Source: Anoxybacillus tengchongensis
GTDB lineage: Bacteria; Bacillota; Bacilli; Bacillales; Anoxybacillaceae
Direction of reading: 5' to 3'
Length of the DNA stretch: 64,000 bases
Assembly: GCF_014201585.1 (NCBI RefSeq)
Contig: NZ_JACHES010000011.1
Coordinates: 1-64,000, forward strand
The notes under the pieces are model-generated. The model was not told where the DNA came from. It was given only the letters and a program-made list of their open reading frames with translations, and made no database searches. Below are positions 25,370-35,197 of the stretch, one piece after another (position 1 is the first letter of the stretch; each line of letters begins with the position of its first letter). A program made the translations under genes and the position numbers.

Positions 25370-26542
25370 GTGAAAGAAGCGGTCATCGTTGCCGGGGCGC
25401 GCACGCCTGTCGGCAAAGCGAAAAAAGGGACGTTAGCGAACGTCCGCCCAGATGATTTAGGGGCGATCGTTGTTAAAGAAACGTTGAAACGAGCAGGAAA
25501 TTATGAAGGAAACATTGATGATCTCATTATCGGTTGTGCCATGCCAGAGGCAGAACAAGGGTTAAATATTGCGCGCAACATTGGTGCGCTTGCTGGGTTA
25601 CCGTATACGGTGCCAGCAATTACAATTAACCGTTATTGTTCATCGGGCTTGCAAGCGATCGCTTATGCGGCAGAGCGAATTATGCTTGGGCATGCAGATA
25701 CGATTATTGCTGGTGGCGTGGAGTCGATGAGCATGGTTCCGATGATGGGGCATGTTGTGCGCCCAAATGTGAAGCTCGCAGAAAGCGCGCCAGAATATTA
25801 TATGTCGATGGGGCATACAGCCGAGCAAGTAGCAATGAAATACGGAGTGACGCGTGAAGAGCAAGATGCGTTTGCTGTTCGCAGTCATCAAAGAGCAGCA
25901 AAAGCGATCGCAGAAGGAAAATTTGTCGACGAAATTGTGCCGGTCGAAGTGACTGTCCGTCACATCGAAAATAATAAATTAGTAGAAAAAAAGGTCACGT
26001 TTAGTCAAGATGAAGGGGTTCGCCCAGATACAAACATGGAAACGCTCGCGAAGTTACGTCCGGCTTTTTCCGTCAACGGAACAGTAACAGCGGGAAATGC
26101 ATCGCAAACGAGCGATGGAGCAGCAGCAGTGATGGTGATGGATCATGAAAAGGCGAAAGCGCTCGGTTTACAACCGCTTGGCAAATTCCGCTCATTTGCT
26201 GTGGCAGGTGTCCCACCTGAAGTGATGGGTATTGGTCCAATTGCGGCCATTCCAAAAGCACTTGAGCTTGCAGGGCTTGAGCTTTCTGATATCGGCTTAA
26301 TTGAACTAAACGAGGCGTTCGCATCACAGGCCATTCAAGTCATTCGCGAACTTGGATTAGATGAAGAAAAGGTAAACGTGAACGGAGGGGCTATTGCCCT
26401 TGGTCACCCGCTCGGTTGTACAGGAGCGAAGTTAACGTTGACGCTTTTACATGAAATGCGTCGTCGCAACGAACAATTTGGTATTGTCACGATGTGCATT
26501 GGCGGCGGTATGGGTGCTGCTGGCGTATTTGAATTATTATAA
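25370..26542 (+). CDS. fadA: FadA, acetyl-CoA C-acyltransferase (thiolase)
   Basis: 390 residues, GTG start behind aaggggggat. Degradative thiolase: nucleophile Cys90 ([10 protein letters not shown]), [42 protein letters not shown], and the last catalytic Cys in [12 protein letters not shown]. It cleaves 3-ketoacyl-CoA to acetyl-CoA and shortened acyl-CoA. Lies 12 bp after fadN. Confidence 0.96.
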   Translation: MKEAVIVAGARTPVGKAKKGTLANVRPDDLGAIVVKETLKRAGNYEGNIDDLIIGCAMPEAEQGLNIARNIGALAGLPYTVPAITINRYCSSGLQAIAYAAERIMLGHADTIIAGGVESMSMVPMMGHVVRPNVKLAESAPEYYMSMGHTAEQVAMKYGVTREEQDAFAVRSHQRAAKAIAEGKFVDEIVPVEVTVRHIENNKLVEKKVTFSQDEGVRPDTNMETLAKLRPAFSVNGTVTAGNASQTSDGAAAVMVMDHEKAKALGLQPLGKFRSFAVAGVPPEVMGIGPIAAIPKALELAGLELSDIGLIELNEAFASQAIQVIRELGLDEEKVNVNGGAIALGHPLGCTGAKLTLTLLHEMRRRNEQFGIVTMCIGGGMGAAGVFELL

Positions 26543-26557
26543 GAGGGGGAGAAAACG

Positions 26558-28339
26558 ATGGAAAAAGCATTACAAATTGCACAAGGTGGTAGCTTTTTAA
26601 TTGAAGATGTGTCACCAACTCAAGTGTTTACACCAGAAGATTTTACAGACGAACAAAAAATGATTGCAAAAACGACAGAAGAATTTGTCGTTAATGAAGT
26701 GTTGCCGCAACTAGAACATCTAGAAAACCATGAGTTTGATCGCTCGGTAGCTCTTTTAAAGCAAGCAGGTGAACTCGGATTGCTTGGCGCAGATGTGCCG
26801 GAAGAATACGGCGGATTAAGTTTAGATAAAATTAGCTCGGCATTAATTGCTGAAAAAATGGCGCGCGCAGGCGGTTTCTCGATTTCACACGGTGCGCACG
26901 TTGGGATTGGCTCACTTCCGATCGTCTTGTTCGGAACAGAAGAGCAAAAGCAAAAATATTTACCAGCGCTTGCGACAGGTGAGAAAATTGCTGCTTATGC
27001 GTTAACAGAACCAGGCTCTGGTTCGGATGCACTCGGTGCGAAAACGACAGCAAAACTGAATGCGGAAGGTACGCATTACATTTTAAATGGGGAAAAACAA
27101 TGGATTACGAACGCTGGGTTTGCTGATGTATTCGTCGTCTACGCGAAAGTCGATGGTGAGCATTTCACAGCATTTATCGTTGAGCGCGATTTCCCTGGCG
27201 TATCGACAGGAGCGGAAGAAAAGAAAATGGGCATTAAAAGCTCATCGACGCGCACATTAATTTTACAAGATGCGCTCGTTCCGAAAGAAAACGTGCTTGG
27301 CGAAATCGGCAAAGGCCACATCATCGCCTTTAACATTTTAAACATCGGCCGTTATAAGCTTGGTGTCGGTGCCGTTGGGGGAGCAAAACGTGCCCTTGAG
27401 GTGACAATTCAATACGCAAATCAACGCCAACAATTTAAAACACCAATTTCAAAGTTTTCATTAACACAAGAAAAATTGGCGACGATGGCATCCAAATTGT
27501 ATGCGGCAGAAAGCTCCGTTTACCGTACAGTCGGTTTATTTGAAGCGCGTATGGGGCAGCTAACAGATGAGCAAGCAAAAGACGGAAAAGAAACAGCAAA
27601 AGCGATTGCGGAATATGCCATTGAATGTTCATTGAATAAAGTATTTGCTACGGAAATGCTTGACTACGTTGTAGATGAAGGGGTACAAATTCACGGCGGA
27701 TACGGATTCATGCAAGAATACGAAATTGAGCGCATGTATCGTGATTCACGTATTAACCGTATTTTTGAAGGAACGAACGAAATTAACCGCCTCCTTGTAC
27801 CAGGCATGTATTTGCGCAAGGCGATGAAAGGCGAGTTACCTCTTTTACAAAAAGCACAACAATTACAAGAAGAGCTCATGATGCTTATGCCTGAAGAGGT
27901 TGGCGATGGCGTGCTTGAACAAGAAAAATATCTTGTTCGTAATGCGAAAAAAATCGCTTTAATGATCGCAGGATTAGCTGCTCAAAAGTTTGGTCCGAAA
28001 CTTGAAAAAGAACAAGAGGTGCTCGTCAATATCGCAGACATTGTCAGCAACGTATATGCGATGGAATCAGCTCTTTTGCGTACGGAAAAAGCAATTGCGC
28101 AATCGGGTGTTGAGAAAAATAAACAAAAAGTATTGTACACACAAATTTTCTGCCAAGAAGCGTTTAATGAAATTGAAGCACATGCAAAAGAAACGATCGT
28201 TGCTGTTGAACATGGTGACATGTTGCGCATGATGTTGTCGGCATTGCGCAAGTTAACGCGTCACACGCCAATGAACGTCATTGCGAAAAAACGCGAAGCA
28301 GCACAAGCATTAATTGAAGCTGAACGATATGTTGTGTAA
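26558..28339 (+). CDS. fadE: FadE, acyl-CoA dehydrogenase
   Basis: 593 residues, longer than classical acyl-CoA dehydrogenases because of a C-terminal helical extension (from about 400), as in B. subtilis FadE. FAD-binding motifs YALTEPGSGSDA and WITNAG, ARMYRDSR-type region YEIERMYRDSRINRIFEGTNEINR. It performs the first oxidation of beta-oxidation. Last gene of the operon; a strong terminator follows. Confidence 0.95.
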   Translation: MEKALQIAQGGSFLIEDVSPTQVFTPEDFTDEQKMIAKTTEEFVVNEVLPQLEHLENHEFDRSVALLKQAGELGLLGADVPEEYGGLSLDKISSALIAEKMARAGGFSISHGAHVGIGSLPIVLFGTEEQKQKYLPALATGEKIAAYALTEPGSGSDALGAKTTAKLNAEGTHYILNGEKQWITNAGFADVFVVYAKVDGEHFTAFIVERDFPGVSTGAEEKKMGIKSSSTRTLILQDALVPKENVLGEIGKGHIIAFNILNIGRYKLGVGAVGGAKRALEVTIQYANQRQQFKTPISKFSLTQEKLATMASKLYAAESSVYRTVGLFEARMGQLTDEQAKDGKETAKAIAEYAIECSLNKVFATEMLDYVVDEGVQIHGGYGFMQEYEIERMYRDSRINRIFEGTNEINRLLVPGMYLRKAMKGELPLLQKAQQLQEELMMLMPEEVGDGVLEQEKYLVRNAKKIALMIAGLAAQKFGPKLEKEQEVLVNIADIVSNVYAMESALLRTEKAIAQSGVEKNKQKVLYTQIFCQEAFNEIEAHAKETIVAVEHGDMLRMMLSALRKLTRHTPMNVIAKKREAAQALIEAERYVV

Positions 28340-28346
28340 TAATGGG

Positions 28347-28375
28347 AGTACCAGACGCATCGTCTGGTACTTTTG
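28347..28375 (+). terminator. Terminator of the fad operon
   Basis: AGTACCAGACG / CGTCTGGTACT perfect stem, 3-nt loop, T run. Confidence 0.9.
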
Positions 28376-28406
28376 CTTTCGTATCATATATAGATGAGGT
28401 GGGAAG

Positions 28407-28766
28407 ATGTTGACATTTTATTGGTATCCAAAATGCGGAACGTGTCGTAAGGCGAAAAAATGGCTAGACGATAACAACATTTCTGTACAAGCTATACATA
28501 TCGTTGAACAGCCGCCATCAAAAGAGCAGTTGCGGACGCTATATGAAAAAAGTGGGCTTGATTTAAAAAAATTTTTTAATACGAGCGGTATGAAGTATCG
28601 TGAACTCGGGTTAAAAGACAAATTAAAGACGATGACAGAAGAAGAAATGTTGCAATTGTTGTCATCAGACGGGATGTTAATGAAGCGTCCAATCATCACA
28701 AACGGAGAACAAGTCATTGTCGGATTTGACGAACAAAAATATCACGAAATGTTTAAATTATCGTGA
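28407..28766 (+). CDS. yusI: ArsC/Spx-family protein YusI
   Basis: 119 residues, ATG behind gaggtggg. Thioredoxin-like ArsC fold with CGTC near the N-terminus (YPKCGTCRKAKKWL), FFNTSGMKYRELGLK and MLMKRPIIT. Family includes arsenate reductase-like and Spx-like proteins; the actual substrate of YusI is unknown. Upstream of gcvH as in B. subtilis. Confidence 0.9.
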   Translation: MLTFYWYPKCGTCRKAKKWLDDNNISVQAIHIVEQPPSKEQLRTLYEKSGLDLKKFFNTSGMKYRELGLKDKLKTMTEEEMLQLLSSDGMLMKRPIITNGEQVIVGFDEQKYHEMFKLS

Positions 28767-28823
28767 AATCATATTAAAAATCGTGTATGATGAAAAAGAA
28801 GACGATATGTTGGAGGGAAAACG

Positions 28824-29207
28824 ATGAACATTCCAAAAGAGCTACGTTATTCACAAGAACATGAATGGGTGCGTGTCGAAGGAAGTACGGTTCGTATCGG
28901 GATTACGCATTTTGCTCAGTCAGAGCTCGGCGATATCGTATTCGTTGAATTGCCAGAAGTCGGGGCACAACTCACAGCGAACGAACCATTTGGTAGCGTA
29001 GAATCAGTAAAAACTGTATCTGAATTATATGCTCCAATTAGTGGGAAAGTAGTAGCTGTGAATGAAGAGTTAAACGACAACCCAGAGTATGTGAACGAAT
29101 CACCATACGATAAAGCGTGGATGATTGTCATTGAGCCAAGCGATCTAAGCGAAGTGGACAACCTATTAACTGCCGAACAATATGAACAAATGATTAACGA
29201 AGACTAA
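28824..29207 (+). CDS. gcvH: Glycine cleavage system H protein
   Basis: 127 residues, ATG behind ggaggg. Lipoyl domain with the lipoylated Lys63 in [15 protein letters not shown]; usual length. Carries the methylamine group between glycine-cleavage enzymes; in Bacillus it is also the entry point for lipoyl transfer, which links it to lipA at 52663. Confidence 0.97.
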   Translation: MNIPKELRYSQEHEWVRVEGSTVRIGITHFAQSELGDIVFVELPEVGAQLTANEPFGSVESVKTVSELYAPISGKVVAVNEELNDNPEYVNESPYDKAWMIVIEPSDLSEVDNLLTAEQYEQMINED

Positions 29208-29220
29208 AAAAGAACTTACA

Positions 29221-29254
29221 GGGCACCCTATACAACAGGGGTGTCTTTTTTGCT
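29221..29254 (+). terminator. Terminator after gcvH, overlapping the yusG start
   Basis: GGCACCC pairs with GGGTGTC (one G-T) and six T residues follow. The yusG start codon lies within the hairpin, so translation of yusG may depend on its unfolding. Confidence 0.6.
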
Positions 29255-29489
29255 AAAACAAAAAACGATGGATATTACACACCACGTCATCGGTAAATTG
29301 AATGAACATGGTAGCTTTCAACTATTTTATGACAATGAATGTATTGGGGAGTTTGTTCAAGAAACGAATGAGTTTAAGTTGAAACATGGATATGAACAGC
29401 AAAATGGGCGCATATTGAAAAGCGTGACAGTTACTGAAAATCCAGACGCAAAATACGTCGATTGTGATACAGAAGGTGGTTGGTGTTAA
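29241..29489 (+). CDS. yusG: YusG-like protein (DUF2553)
   Basis: 82 residues if started at GTG 29241; TTG 29250 is an alternative and aligns better with the usual beginning LKQKTMDIT. Small soluble protein, beta-rich, ending CDTEGGWC with two Cys. Function unknown. Same place as yusG of B. subtilis. Confidence 0.8.
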   Translation: MSFLLKQKTMDITHHVIGKLNEHGSFQLFYDNECIGEFVQETNEFKLKHGYEQQNGRILKSVTVTENPDAKYVDCDTEGGWC

Positions 29490-29586
29490 GGGCAGCGACA
29501 TCGCTGTCCTTTTCTATGGGATAAAAGGGGAAAAAGTGTGCGATCACGAATATAATATACATAAATAAATGTACAAGGTGATGACG

Positions 29587-29934
29587 ATGGCGATTGTTGA
29601 AGTAGAAAAAGTGATTATTGTCGAAGGGCGCTCCGACAAGCGGAAAATTGAAAGCATCATTAGCGAACCGGTCGAAATTATATGTACAAATGGAACGCTT
29701 AGCACCACCAAACTTGATGAATTAATCGATGCTTTGTACGATAAAGATGTGTACATTTTAGTTGATTCCGATGAAGCAGGGGAAAAATTGCGTCGTCAAC
29801 TTCGTCGAGAGTTTCCTCATGCTGAGCATTTATATATTGATAAAATGTATCGTGAGGTGGCAGCCGCTCCGAAGCATCACATCGCGGTTGTATTATTAAG
29901 TGCAAACATTGATGTACACGCACAATATTTGTAG
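29587..29934 (+). CDS. yusF: Toprim-domain protein YusF
   Basis: 115 residues from the third ATG (29587), best spaced from aaggtgatg. Stand-alone Toprim: IIVEGRSDKRKIE (catalytic Glu) and YILVDSDEAGEKLRRQL (DxD). Related to small Toprim proteins of the RNase M5 type; acts on nucleic acid, substrate unknown. Confidence 0.88.
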   Translation: MAIVEVEKVIIVEGRSDKRKIESIISEPVEIICTNGTLSTTKLDELIDALYDKDVYILVDSDEAGEKLRRQLRREFPHAEHLYIDKMYREVAAAPKHHIAVVLLSANIDVHAQYL

Positions 29935-29942
29935 AAAGTTGT

Positions 29943-30212
29943 GTGATCGTTGTGAAAGTTGTCTATATGTACACACCATTATGCGGCACATGTCAAGTGG
30001 CAAGTCGAATGGTTGATGTACTTGAACAGTTGTTGCCAACCGTTACATTTGAGCGTCAAGATTTAAACTATGTGCCGGACAAAGCGGTTGAGTGGTGCAT
30101 CGAAAGCGTTCCTTGTTTACTTATTTTTCAACATGGCGAACTTGTACAAAAAATATACGCCTTTCATTCGGTTCCATACTTATACGAAACGTTGCGAAAG
30201 CTGGCTGAATAA
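29943..30212 (+). CDS. yusE: Thioredoxin-like protein YusE
   Basis: 89 residues. Thioredoxin fold with active site CGTC (YTPLCGTCQVASRMV) and cis-proline SVPCLLIF. Cytoplasmic thiol-disulfide exchange, partner unknown. Start 29943 is ATG-like in GTGATCGTTGTG context; GTG 29952 (VKVVYMYT) is an alternative. Follows yusF directly. Confidence 0.85.
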   Translation: MIVVKVVYMYTPLCGTCQVASRMVDVLEQLLPTVTFERQDLNYVPDKAVEWCIESVPCLLIFQHGELVQKIYAFHSVPYLYETLRKLAE

Positions 30213-30340
30213 GCCAGCTTTCGACATATTTCTTGGGAAATTGACGAGGAAAGAAGACATTTGTCGACCGTTTATAGCAGGAACTACTCGTCTTCATATG
30301 GAAACAATGGATATGAGAAATATGGGACGGGGGCGGTTGA

Positions 30341-30640
30341 ATGAACATGTTAACGCCGATTTTGCCGAGTGACTGTTTATATATTCAATTACAATGGGAA
30401 AATGAGCAAATATTATTGTGTATATCAAAAGAGGGCATTCGTCGTGTTGAAGAGGTAAATGCGGAGCGAATGATTACGATTCGTGGTTCAGCACAAGCGA
30501 TGATGTCATTATTAAAAGGTTCGTTAAAACTCCAACAACAGCTTCGCTTAAATGAATTATCCGTCACAGCATCGTTTCGTCACATTTTATTGTTAGAGTC
30601 GATCTTTTTTCTTGCTAAACCGTACGATCTTGTTCATTGA
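30341..30640 (+). CDS. yusD: SCP2-like protein YusD
   Basis: 99 residues, ATG 30341 behind gggacggggg; ATG 30347 is also possible. Compact domain with ITIRGSAQAMMSLLKGS and RLNELSVTASFRHILLLESIF, the pattern of stand-alone sterol-carrier-type proteins. Ligand unknown. Ends the yusI-yusD block; in B. subtilis metNPQ follows directly, whereas here about 6 kb intervene. Confidence 0.78.
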   Translation: MNMLTPILPSDCLYIQLQWENEQILLCISKEGIRRVEEVNAERMITIRGSAQAMMSLLKGSLKLQQQLRLNELSVTASFRHILLLESIFFLAKPYDLVH

Positions 30641-30704
30641 CGAGTTATTTTTATCGTGTTAAAATTCAAAATATTCAACAATTATTCGTGCAGGGGGAGA
30701 AACG

Positions 30705-31997
30705 ATGAAATTTGAAACGATTGCTGTTCATGGCGGATTGCAAACCGATCCAGTAACGAAAGCGCGTGCGGTGCCAATTTATCAGTCCAATGCGTATTTG
30801 TTTGATAATACGGAGCATGCGGCCAATTTATTTGCATTAAAAGAAGCGGGGTACATTTATACACGCATTCATAATCCGACAGTTACTGTATTTGAAGAAC
30901 GAGTGGCTAAGCTCGAAGGTGGTGTAGGAGCTTTAGCTGTAGCGAGCGGAATGGCGGCGATTACGATGGCGATTTTAAACGTCGCTCAAGCCGGGGATGA
31001 CATCGTTTCTGCGTCGACGTTATATGGAGGAACGTACAATTTGTTCGCAAATACGTTGCCGAAATACGGCATCACGACACATTTTGTCGACCCGACCGAT
31101 CCGGAAAATTTCCGCGCTGCCATTACGCCGAAAACGAAAGCCATTTTTGCCGAAACGATCGGCAATCCGAGCTTGCATGTGTTAGACATTGAAGCGGTTG
31201 CTGAGATTGCTCACGAAGCAGGCATTCCGCTCATTATTGACAATACGTTTGCGACGCCTTATCTTTGCCGTCCGATTGAACACGGAGCAAATATCGTTAT
31301 TCATTCAGCGACGAAATGGCTACTTGGCAACGGAACGACGCTAGGTGGTATCATTGTCGACGGCGGAAATTTTGATTGGAATTCGCCGAAGTTTCCATCG
31401 TTTACGACACCAGATCCAAGCTACCATAACCTCGTATACGCACACATTGGTGCAGCAGCGTATATCGTGAAAGCACGCGTGCAACTATTGCGCGATTTAG
31501 GACCAGCGATGAGCCCGTTCAACGCATTCCAGTTTAATTTAGGGCTTGAAACGTTACACGTACGCATGAAAGAACATATTGCCAACACGAGAAAAATTGT
31601 TGAGTATTTAGACAACCATCCAGCAGTCAATTGGGTGTTATATCCTGAGCATGACAATCACCCAGCAAAAGAGCTAGCGAAAAAATATATGCCAAAAGGG
31701 GCAGGAGCAGTCGTTGTATTTGGCATTCAAGGCGGTCGTGAGGCGGGAGCGACATTGATTAACAACGTTAAACTTTGGTCGCATGTCGCCAACGTCGGCG
31801 ATGCAAAAAGTTTAATCATCCATCCAGCAAGCACGACGCATCAGCAACTAAGCGGAGAAGATTTACAAGCATCTGGTGTGACGGAAGATATGATTCGTTT
31901 ATCAGTCGGAATCGAAAACGTGGACGATTTAATTGAAGACTTAGAACAGGCGATCGAAGCCGCAACAGGTGTGCGGTCGATGTATTCGTGGGTGTAA
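30705..31997 (+). CDS. metY: O-acetylhomoserine sulfhydrylase (homocysteine synthase)
   Basis: 430 residues, ATG behind cagggggaga. Cys/Met-metabolism PLP enzyme: [22 protein letters not shown], substrate loop [31 protein letters not shown], and PLP-Lys in [12 protein letters not shown]. The ~430-residue length fits the MetY branch rather than the ~390-residue MetB/MetC branch. It makes homocysteine from O-acetylhomoserine and sulfide. No riboswitch found in the 64 bp upstream. Confidence 0.9.
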   Translation: MKFETIAVHGGLQTDPVTKARAVPIYQSNAYLFDNTEHAANLFALKEAGYIYTRIHNPTVTVFEERVAKLEGGVGALAVASGMAAITMAILNVAQAGDDIVSASTLYGGTYNLFANTLPKYGITTHFVDPTDPENFRAAITPKTKAIFAETIGNPSLHVLDIEAVAEIAHEAGIPLIIDNTFATPYLCRPIEHGANIVIHSATKWLLGNGTTLGGIIVDGGNFDWNSPKFPSFTTPDPSYHNLVYAHIGAAAYIVKARVQLLRDLGPAMSPFNAFQFNLGLETLHVRMKEHIANTRKIVEYLDNHPAVNWVLYPEHDNHPAKELAKKYMPKGAGAVVVFGIQGGREAGATLINNVKLWSHVANVGDAKSLIIHPASTTHQQLSGEDLQASGVTEDMIRLSVGIENVDDLIEDLEQAIEAATGVRSMYSWV

Positions 31998-32002
31998 ATA
32001 TG

Positions 32003-32037
32003 AAAGGTGCTAGTTAGATTTTTCGACTAGCACCTTT
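32003..32037. terminator. Bidirectional terminator between metY and the regulator gene
   Basis: AAAGGTGCTAGT / ACTAGCACCTTT perfect 12-bp stem between convergent genes. Confidence 0.88.
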
Positions 32038-32636
32038 CATTTTATGAGTTGTAACCGTAGCGCTTCGGCAACCGCTCCTGTTCGTGACAAGACCCCTAAT
32101 TTTTCGAAAATAGAAGAAAGGTGACGCTCAAATGTTCGTTTGCTTATATTTAGCAGTTCGCTAATTTGTGCACTCGTTTGATCGTCTGCCAACATTTGTA
32201 ATATATCGATTTCCATGTTTGTTAAACCGTGCTTTGTTGAATACGCAGTTTCATTATCCGCTAAAAAAAGTTTTTCTCCTTCGTTGCTGTATCGGATCAC
32301 ATGTACTAAATGAGTGGAAACTTTTTCTTTTGACAATACGCCGGATACACCTGCTTCGTACGCAGATAAGGCGAGCGGTGGATAGTTACATAGCATAATG
32401 ATATTTATCGTGGGATGTGTCTCCTTCACATTTTTTACCCAGTCCAATGCTTTTGCTATGTGCATGTGTACATTTATTACAATGACGTCTGGTACATGTA
32501 TATGTATGAGAGTATCTAGTGAATCAAGACAAGAAACAGAACCGATAACTGTTATGTTACTTTCGTTTTCCAACAATTTTTCCAACCCAAGCAAATAGAT
32601 AGGATCAGAATCAATAAGCAATGTACGAATAGTCAT
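32037..32636 (-). CDS. LuxR/NarL-type regulator with a non-phosphorylatable receiver
   Basis: 199 residues, ATG behind ggagggg. N-terminal receiver fold (TLLIDSDPIYLLGLEKLL; acidic pair Asp9/Asp11 and Lys103 kept), but the phospho-acceptor position is Asn55 (VIVINVHM) and the switch Thr is replaced by Cys83. C-terminal LuxR helix-turn-helix (LTNMEIDILQMLADDQTSAQI, NISKRTFERHLSSIFEKLGV). It should bind DNA without phosphorylation by a histidine kinase; none is nearby. Divergent from the secreted-protein gene at 32976, a likely target. Confidence 0.85.
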   Translation of the reverse strand: MTIRTLLIDSDPIYLLGLEKLLENESNITVIGSVSCLDSLDTLIHIHVPDVIVINVHMHIAKALDWVKNVKETHPTINIIMLCNYPPLALSAYEAGVSGVLSKEKVSTHLVHVIRYSNEGEKLFLADNETAYSTKHGLTNMEIDILQMLADDQTSAQISELLNISKRTFERHLSSIFEKLGVLSRTGAVAEALRLQLIK

Positions 32637-32975
32637 GCGATTTCCCCTCCATTATTTTTTACTAGATTCTACTTCATTTAATAAACTTTGTCATTTATTT
32701 TGAAGAAATTGGCGGATTTTCGCCAAAAAATTGGCGGAAAATACTGATTTTTTTCTTTTCTATTTTTGGTAAATTGAAAATAGCTGATCAGCTAATTTTG
32801 GGAGAAGAAGCGGAGGAGTATGAGCAATGTATAAGTTGAGATAAAGAACGTCCGATTTTTATACAATATGTTGTACCTATGGTGAGTAATCAGCTAAATA
32901 AAAATTTTCAATTATATCCATGGTGCTGATGTTTAACTGGAGCTATGAGTAGATTGTCGATGAAAGGATGGTTTT
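32637..32975. promoter_or_regulatory. 339-bp divergent regulatory region with palindromes
   Basis: Contains TTGGCG-GATTTT-CGCCAA (32709-32726) followed after 4 bp by a third half-site TTGGCG (32731), and the perfect palindrome AGCTGATCAGCT (32783-32794). A ggaggag at about 32811-32818 precedes tiny frames (MSNV, MYKLR), too short to call genes. Probable operators for the LuxR-type protein. Confidence 0.5.
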
Positions 32976-33440
32976 ATGAGGGGTAAAGTTGTTGGGAGAG
33001 TGGTAAAGGGAGTATTAGCGACATTGTTTGCTACAATCGTTGCGTTAGGGGGAGAGCATGTGTCATTCGCGCTCATACCTCAACAGAATGTTGTTAAACT
33101 GAAGGCAGGTAATATTACTCCCCAGTCTGTTGTTTCAAAAACAAAATCGGCAAGTTTTAAGGCAGGACAAACTACTCAAACGTTAAGTATTACAGGGACT
33201 TTTGAAACACAATATAGCGATGTTCATAAGAGACAAATGTTTGCAGGGATTAAATCTATAAATTCGAAAGTAACAAGTGGTATTGGAAGCTGGAAACAAA
33301 CGGGATATGAATACCAGCTAATTGATGGCGGTCGTACTTACGTTATTTATGTATCGGGGACATATACAATAGGTGGACAATCTTATTCGGTTACGGTAAG
33401 TGTGGAATTTTATTGTAATGCTGATGGTTCCGTTGGTTAA
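32976..33440 (+). CDS. Small secreted protein A, unknown function
   Basis: 154 residues, ATG behind gaaagg. Basic N-terminus and hydrophobic signal segment (VVKGVLATLFATIVALGG) with cleavage near HVSFA. Mature part of about 120 residues, Ser/Thr-rich, beta-prone (SYSVTVSVEFYCNADG), one Cys close to the end. Not recognised. Resembles protein B at 36146 in size, secretion and late Cys; before the IS982 insertion the two probably lay side by side. Regulation by the divergent LuxR-type protein is inferred. Confidence 0.65.
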   Translation: MRGKVVGRVVKGVLATLFATIVALGGEHVSFALIPQQNVVKLKAGNITPQSVVSKTKSASFKAGQTTQTLSITGTFETQYSDVHKRQMFAGIKSINSKVTSGIGSWKQTGYEYQLIDGGRTYVIYVSGTYTIGGQSYSVTVSVEFYCNADGSVG

Positions 33441-33587
33441 TGTATAAGCCTAACTCATTATTAATAACTCGTGGTGCTAGATAAAATCGAGTAAGCATAA
33501 AAATAGCCCTTGCTTGTGGATCTCCTGTAGAATGAAAGTGCGATCCAACATTCGAAAGGAGAATCCCCATGCAAGAGCACTTTCATT

Positions 33588-35197
33588 GTAACTATTCACC
33601 CCGATAGAAGTATGTAAAAAAGCGCAACACAAATAGGGCATCCCTGTGATAGAAAGTGCCCTAAGTGGTAGAAAGAACACAATCGAGCGTGTCGCCCGTC
33701 AACAGAAGACATAACGAATCCCACACGTTTTTTTCGTGTTTCGTCAGTGTGGAAACGATGCTTCTTGTGATACAAAAAGACTGGGCGAATGTTTCTTCGC
33801 GAAACGTGCCCGAGATGTTCTCTTTGACTTTGACCATGCGAAGATCGCGTTCGGCTTGGTTGTTGTCAAAGGGAACATGCACTTCACGTAAGAAACGCAG
33901 CGCTTCTTCCTTTCGTTTCTGAAGCCGTCGAACAAAAGCGAGTGCTTTTTTCGGAAGAGGCGTCATCGTTTCTAATCGGTGCTGTGCTCTTTCTAGCATG
34001 CGATCATACACTCGTTCCCATCGTTTCGCTTCTTTTTCGGAAAGCGCACCGTGATGAACTTCGACGGCCTGTTTGGCGGCTAAAAGAAACGTCGTCATGC
34101 GCGATGCCCATGTATGCCCCTGTTCGATGAAGCCTTTTAACTCACGCAAATGATCGGCATGACAAAGGACATGGGTGGCTTGCATGTATTTTGGATACGT
34201 ACCGAACGCATCGTGCATCATCGTTCCTTGATATCGGGGAAGAATCCCAATATCATCGGTCGCTTTCTTTCCACGAGAAGCGTGAGAAGCCAAGTATGTA
34301 TATCTCGATGTACACGCGACATGCACCCATGCGAGTTTCCCATTGATGCGCAAACTCGTTTCATCGACATGCAAGATGTCAGAGTCAAGCAAGGCGTCTT
34401 CGATGATGTCCATATTCGATTCTAGCGCTTGGCGACCTCGTTTCACCATATTGGCAAGGGTTCCTGTACTAACCGAGTGTTGATATAACGCTTCGATTGT
34501 ATCACTCAAACGCTTGTACGGGATCAATTGGATATGGTGCAAATATACAGCGAGCGCCGTGAGCCGTGGACCATATTGCACATGATTCGTGACATAGGAT
34601 GGGAATTCGGCTTGTTGAACACATCGGCAATGTGGGCAGGATTTCACTTCACGTTCATGTTGTGTCACTTCGATCGTCACGGGAGGGAGATCAAACACTT
34701 GACGGACATCGACTTTGAACGGTTTGACCTCACACAAAGAAGCCCCACATCCTTGACACGCGTTCACACGATGGACGACACGATGATGTGGATGTTCCAC
34801 TTGATGGAGCGTCGTTCCTTGATGCCCTTCTTGTCCGCCTGGTTTGTTGCCAGATGGCTGACGAGAAGAATGGGTGTGAAAACGGTCAGAAGATGGGGGC
34901 AAATGGCTATTGGAGCTGTTTTTTTTCGTGCGTGCTTCCAGTTCTTGAACGCGATACTTGAGTTGTTCATTTTCTTTGCGTAGCTGTTTGATTTCGTGAC
35001 GCAAATGTTCATTTTCTTGAACGAGTTGATGAATGAGCTGTTTCTGTTGTTGGACTTTGCTGATTAAGCTCTCAACCGTAAATACAGCTTGTTGTACCGT
35101 CAACATGCGATTCACCTCCTTGTCTATCAATATTCACATCATAGACAAGAAATACAAAAAATATTCAGCTCACTTTATGATGTAGCTGAATAGTTAC
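33588..35197 (-). mobile_element. IS66-family element (single-gene type) inserted in IS982
   Basis: Ends GTAACTATTCA ... TGAATAGTTAC (11-bp perfect inverted repeats beginning GTAA, as in IS66), flanked by exact 8-bp duplications CTTTCATT (33580-33587 and 35198-35205). 1,610 bp with one transposase and no tnpA/tnpB accessory genes, like the ISBst12 subgroup. Confidence 0.92.
33661..35106 (-). CDS. IS66-family transposase (TnpC type)
   Basis: 481 residues from ATG 35106 behind aaggaggtga. N-terminal coiled coil (LIHQLVQENEHLRHEIKQL), zinc-finger region (CQGCGASL...CPHCRC), and DDE transposase core DILHVDETSLRINGKLAWVHV, MMHDAFGTYP, FDNNQAERDLRMVKVKENISG. Frame intact, so the element may still be active. 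Confidence 0.93.
   Translation of the reverse strand: MLTVQQAVFTVESLISKVQQQKQLIHQLVQENEHLRHEIKQLRKENEQLKYRVQELEARTKKNSSNSHLPPSSDRFHTHSSRQPSGNKPGGQEGHQGTTLHQVEHPHHRVVHRVNACQGCGASLCEVKPFKVDVRQVFDLPPVTIEVTQHEREVKSCPHCRCVQQAEFPSYVTNHVQYGPRLTALAVYLHHIQLIPYKRLSDTIEALYQHSVSTGTLANMVKRGRQALESNMDIIEDALLDSDILHVDETSLRINGKLAWVHVACTSRYTYLASHASRGKKATDDIGILPRYQGTMMHDAFGTYPKYMQATHVLCHADHLRELKGFIEQGHTWASRMTTFLLAAKQAVEVHHGALSEKEAKRWERVYDRMLERAQHRLETMTPLPKKALAFVRRLQKRKEEALRFLREVHVPFDNNQAERDLRMVKVKENISGTFREETFAQSFCITRSIVSTLTKHEKNVWDSLCLLLTGDTLDCVLSTT

Noticed and set aside
30641-30704. SAM riboswitch or T-box in front of the O-acetylhomoserine sulfhydrylase
   Set aside because: Only 64 bp separate it from yusD and they lack the conserved core motifs; the S-box in this window belongs to metNPQ.
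32811-32860. Tiny leader peptides (MSNV, MYKLR) behind ggaggag upstream of the secreted protein
   Set aside because: Four to five codons are too few to support as genes; noted only as possible leader translation.
33477-33680. 67-residue minus-strand ORF next to the IS66 transposase
   Set aside because: It spans the ends of two IS elements, has no ribosome site and no protein-like pattern.
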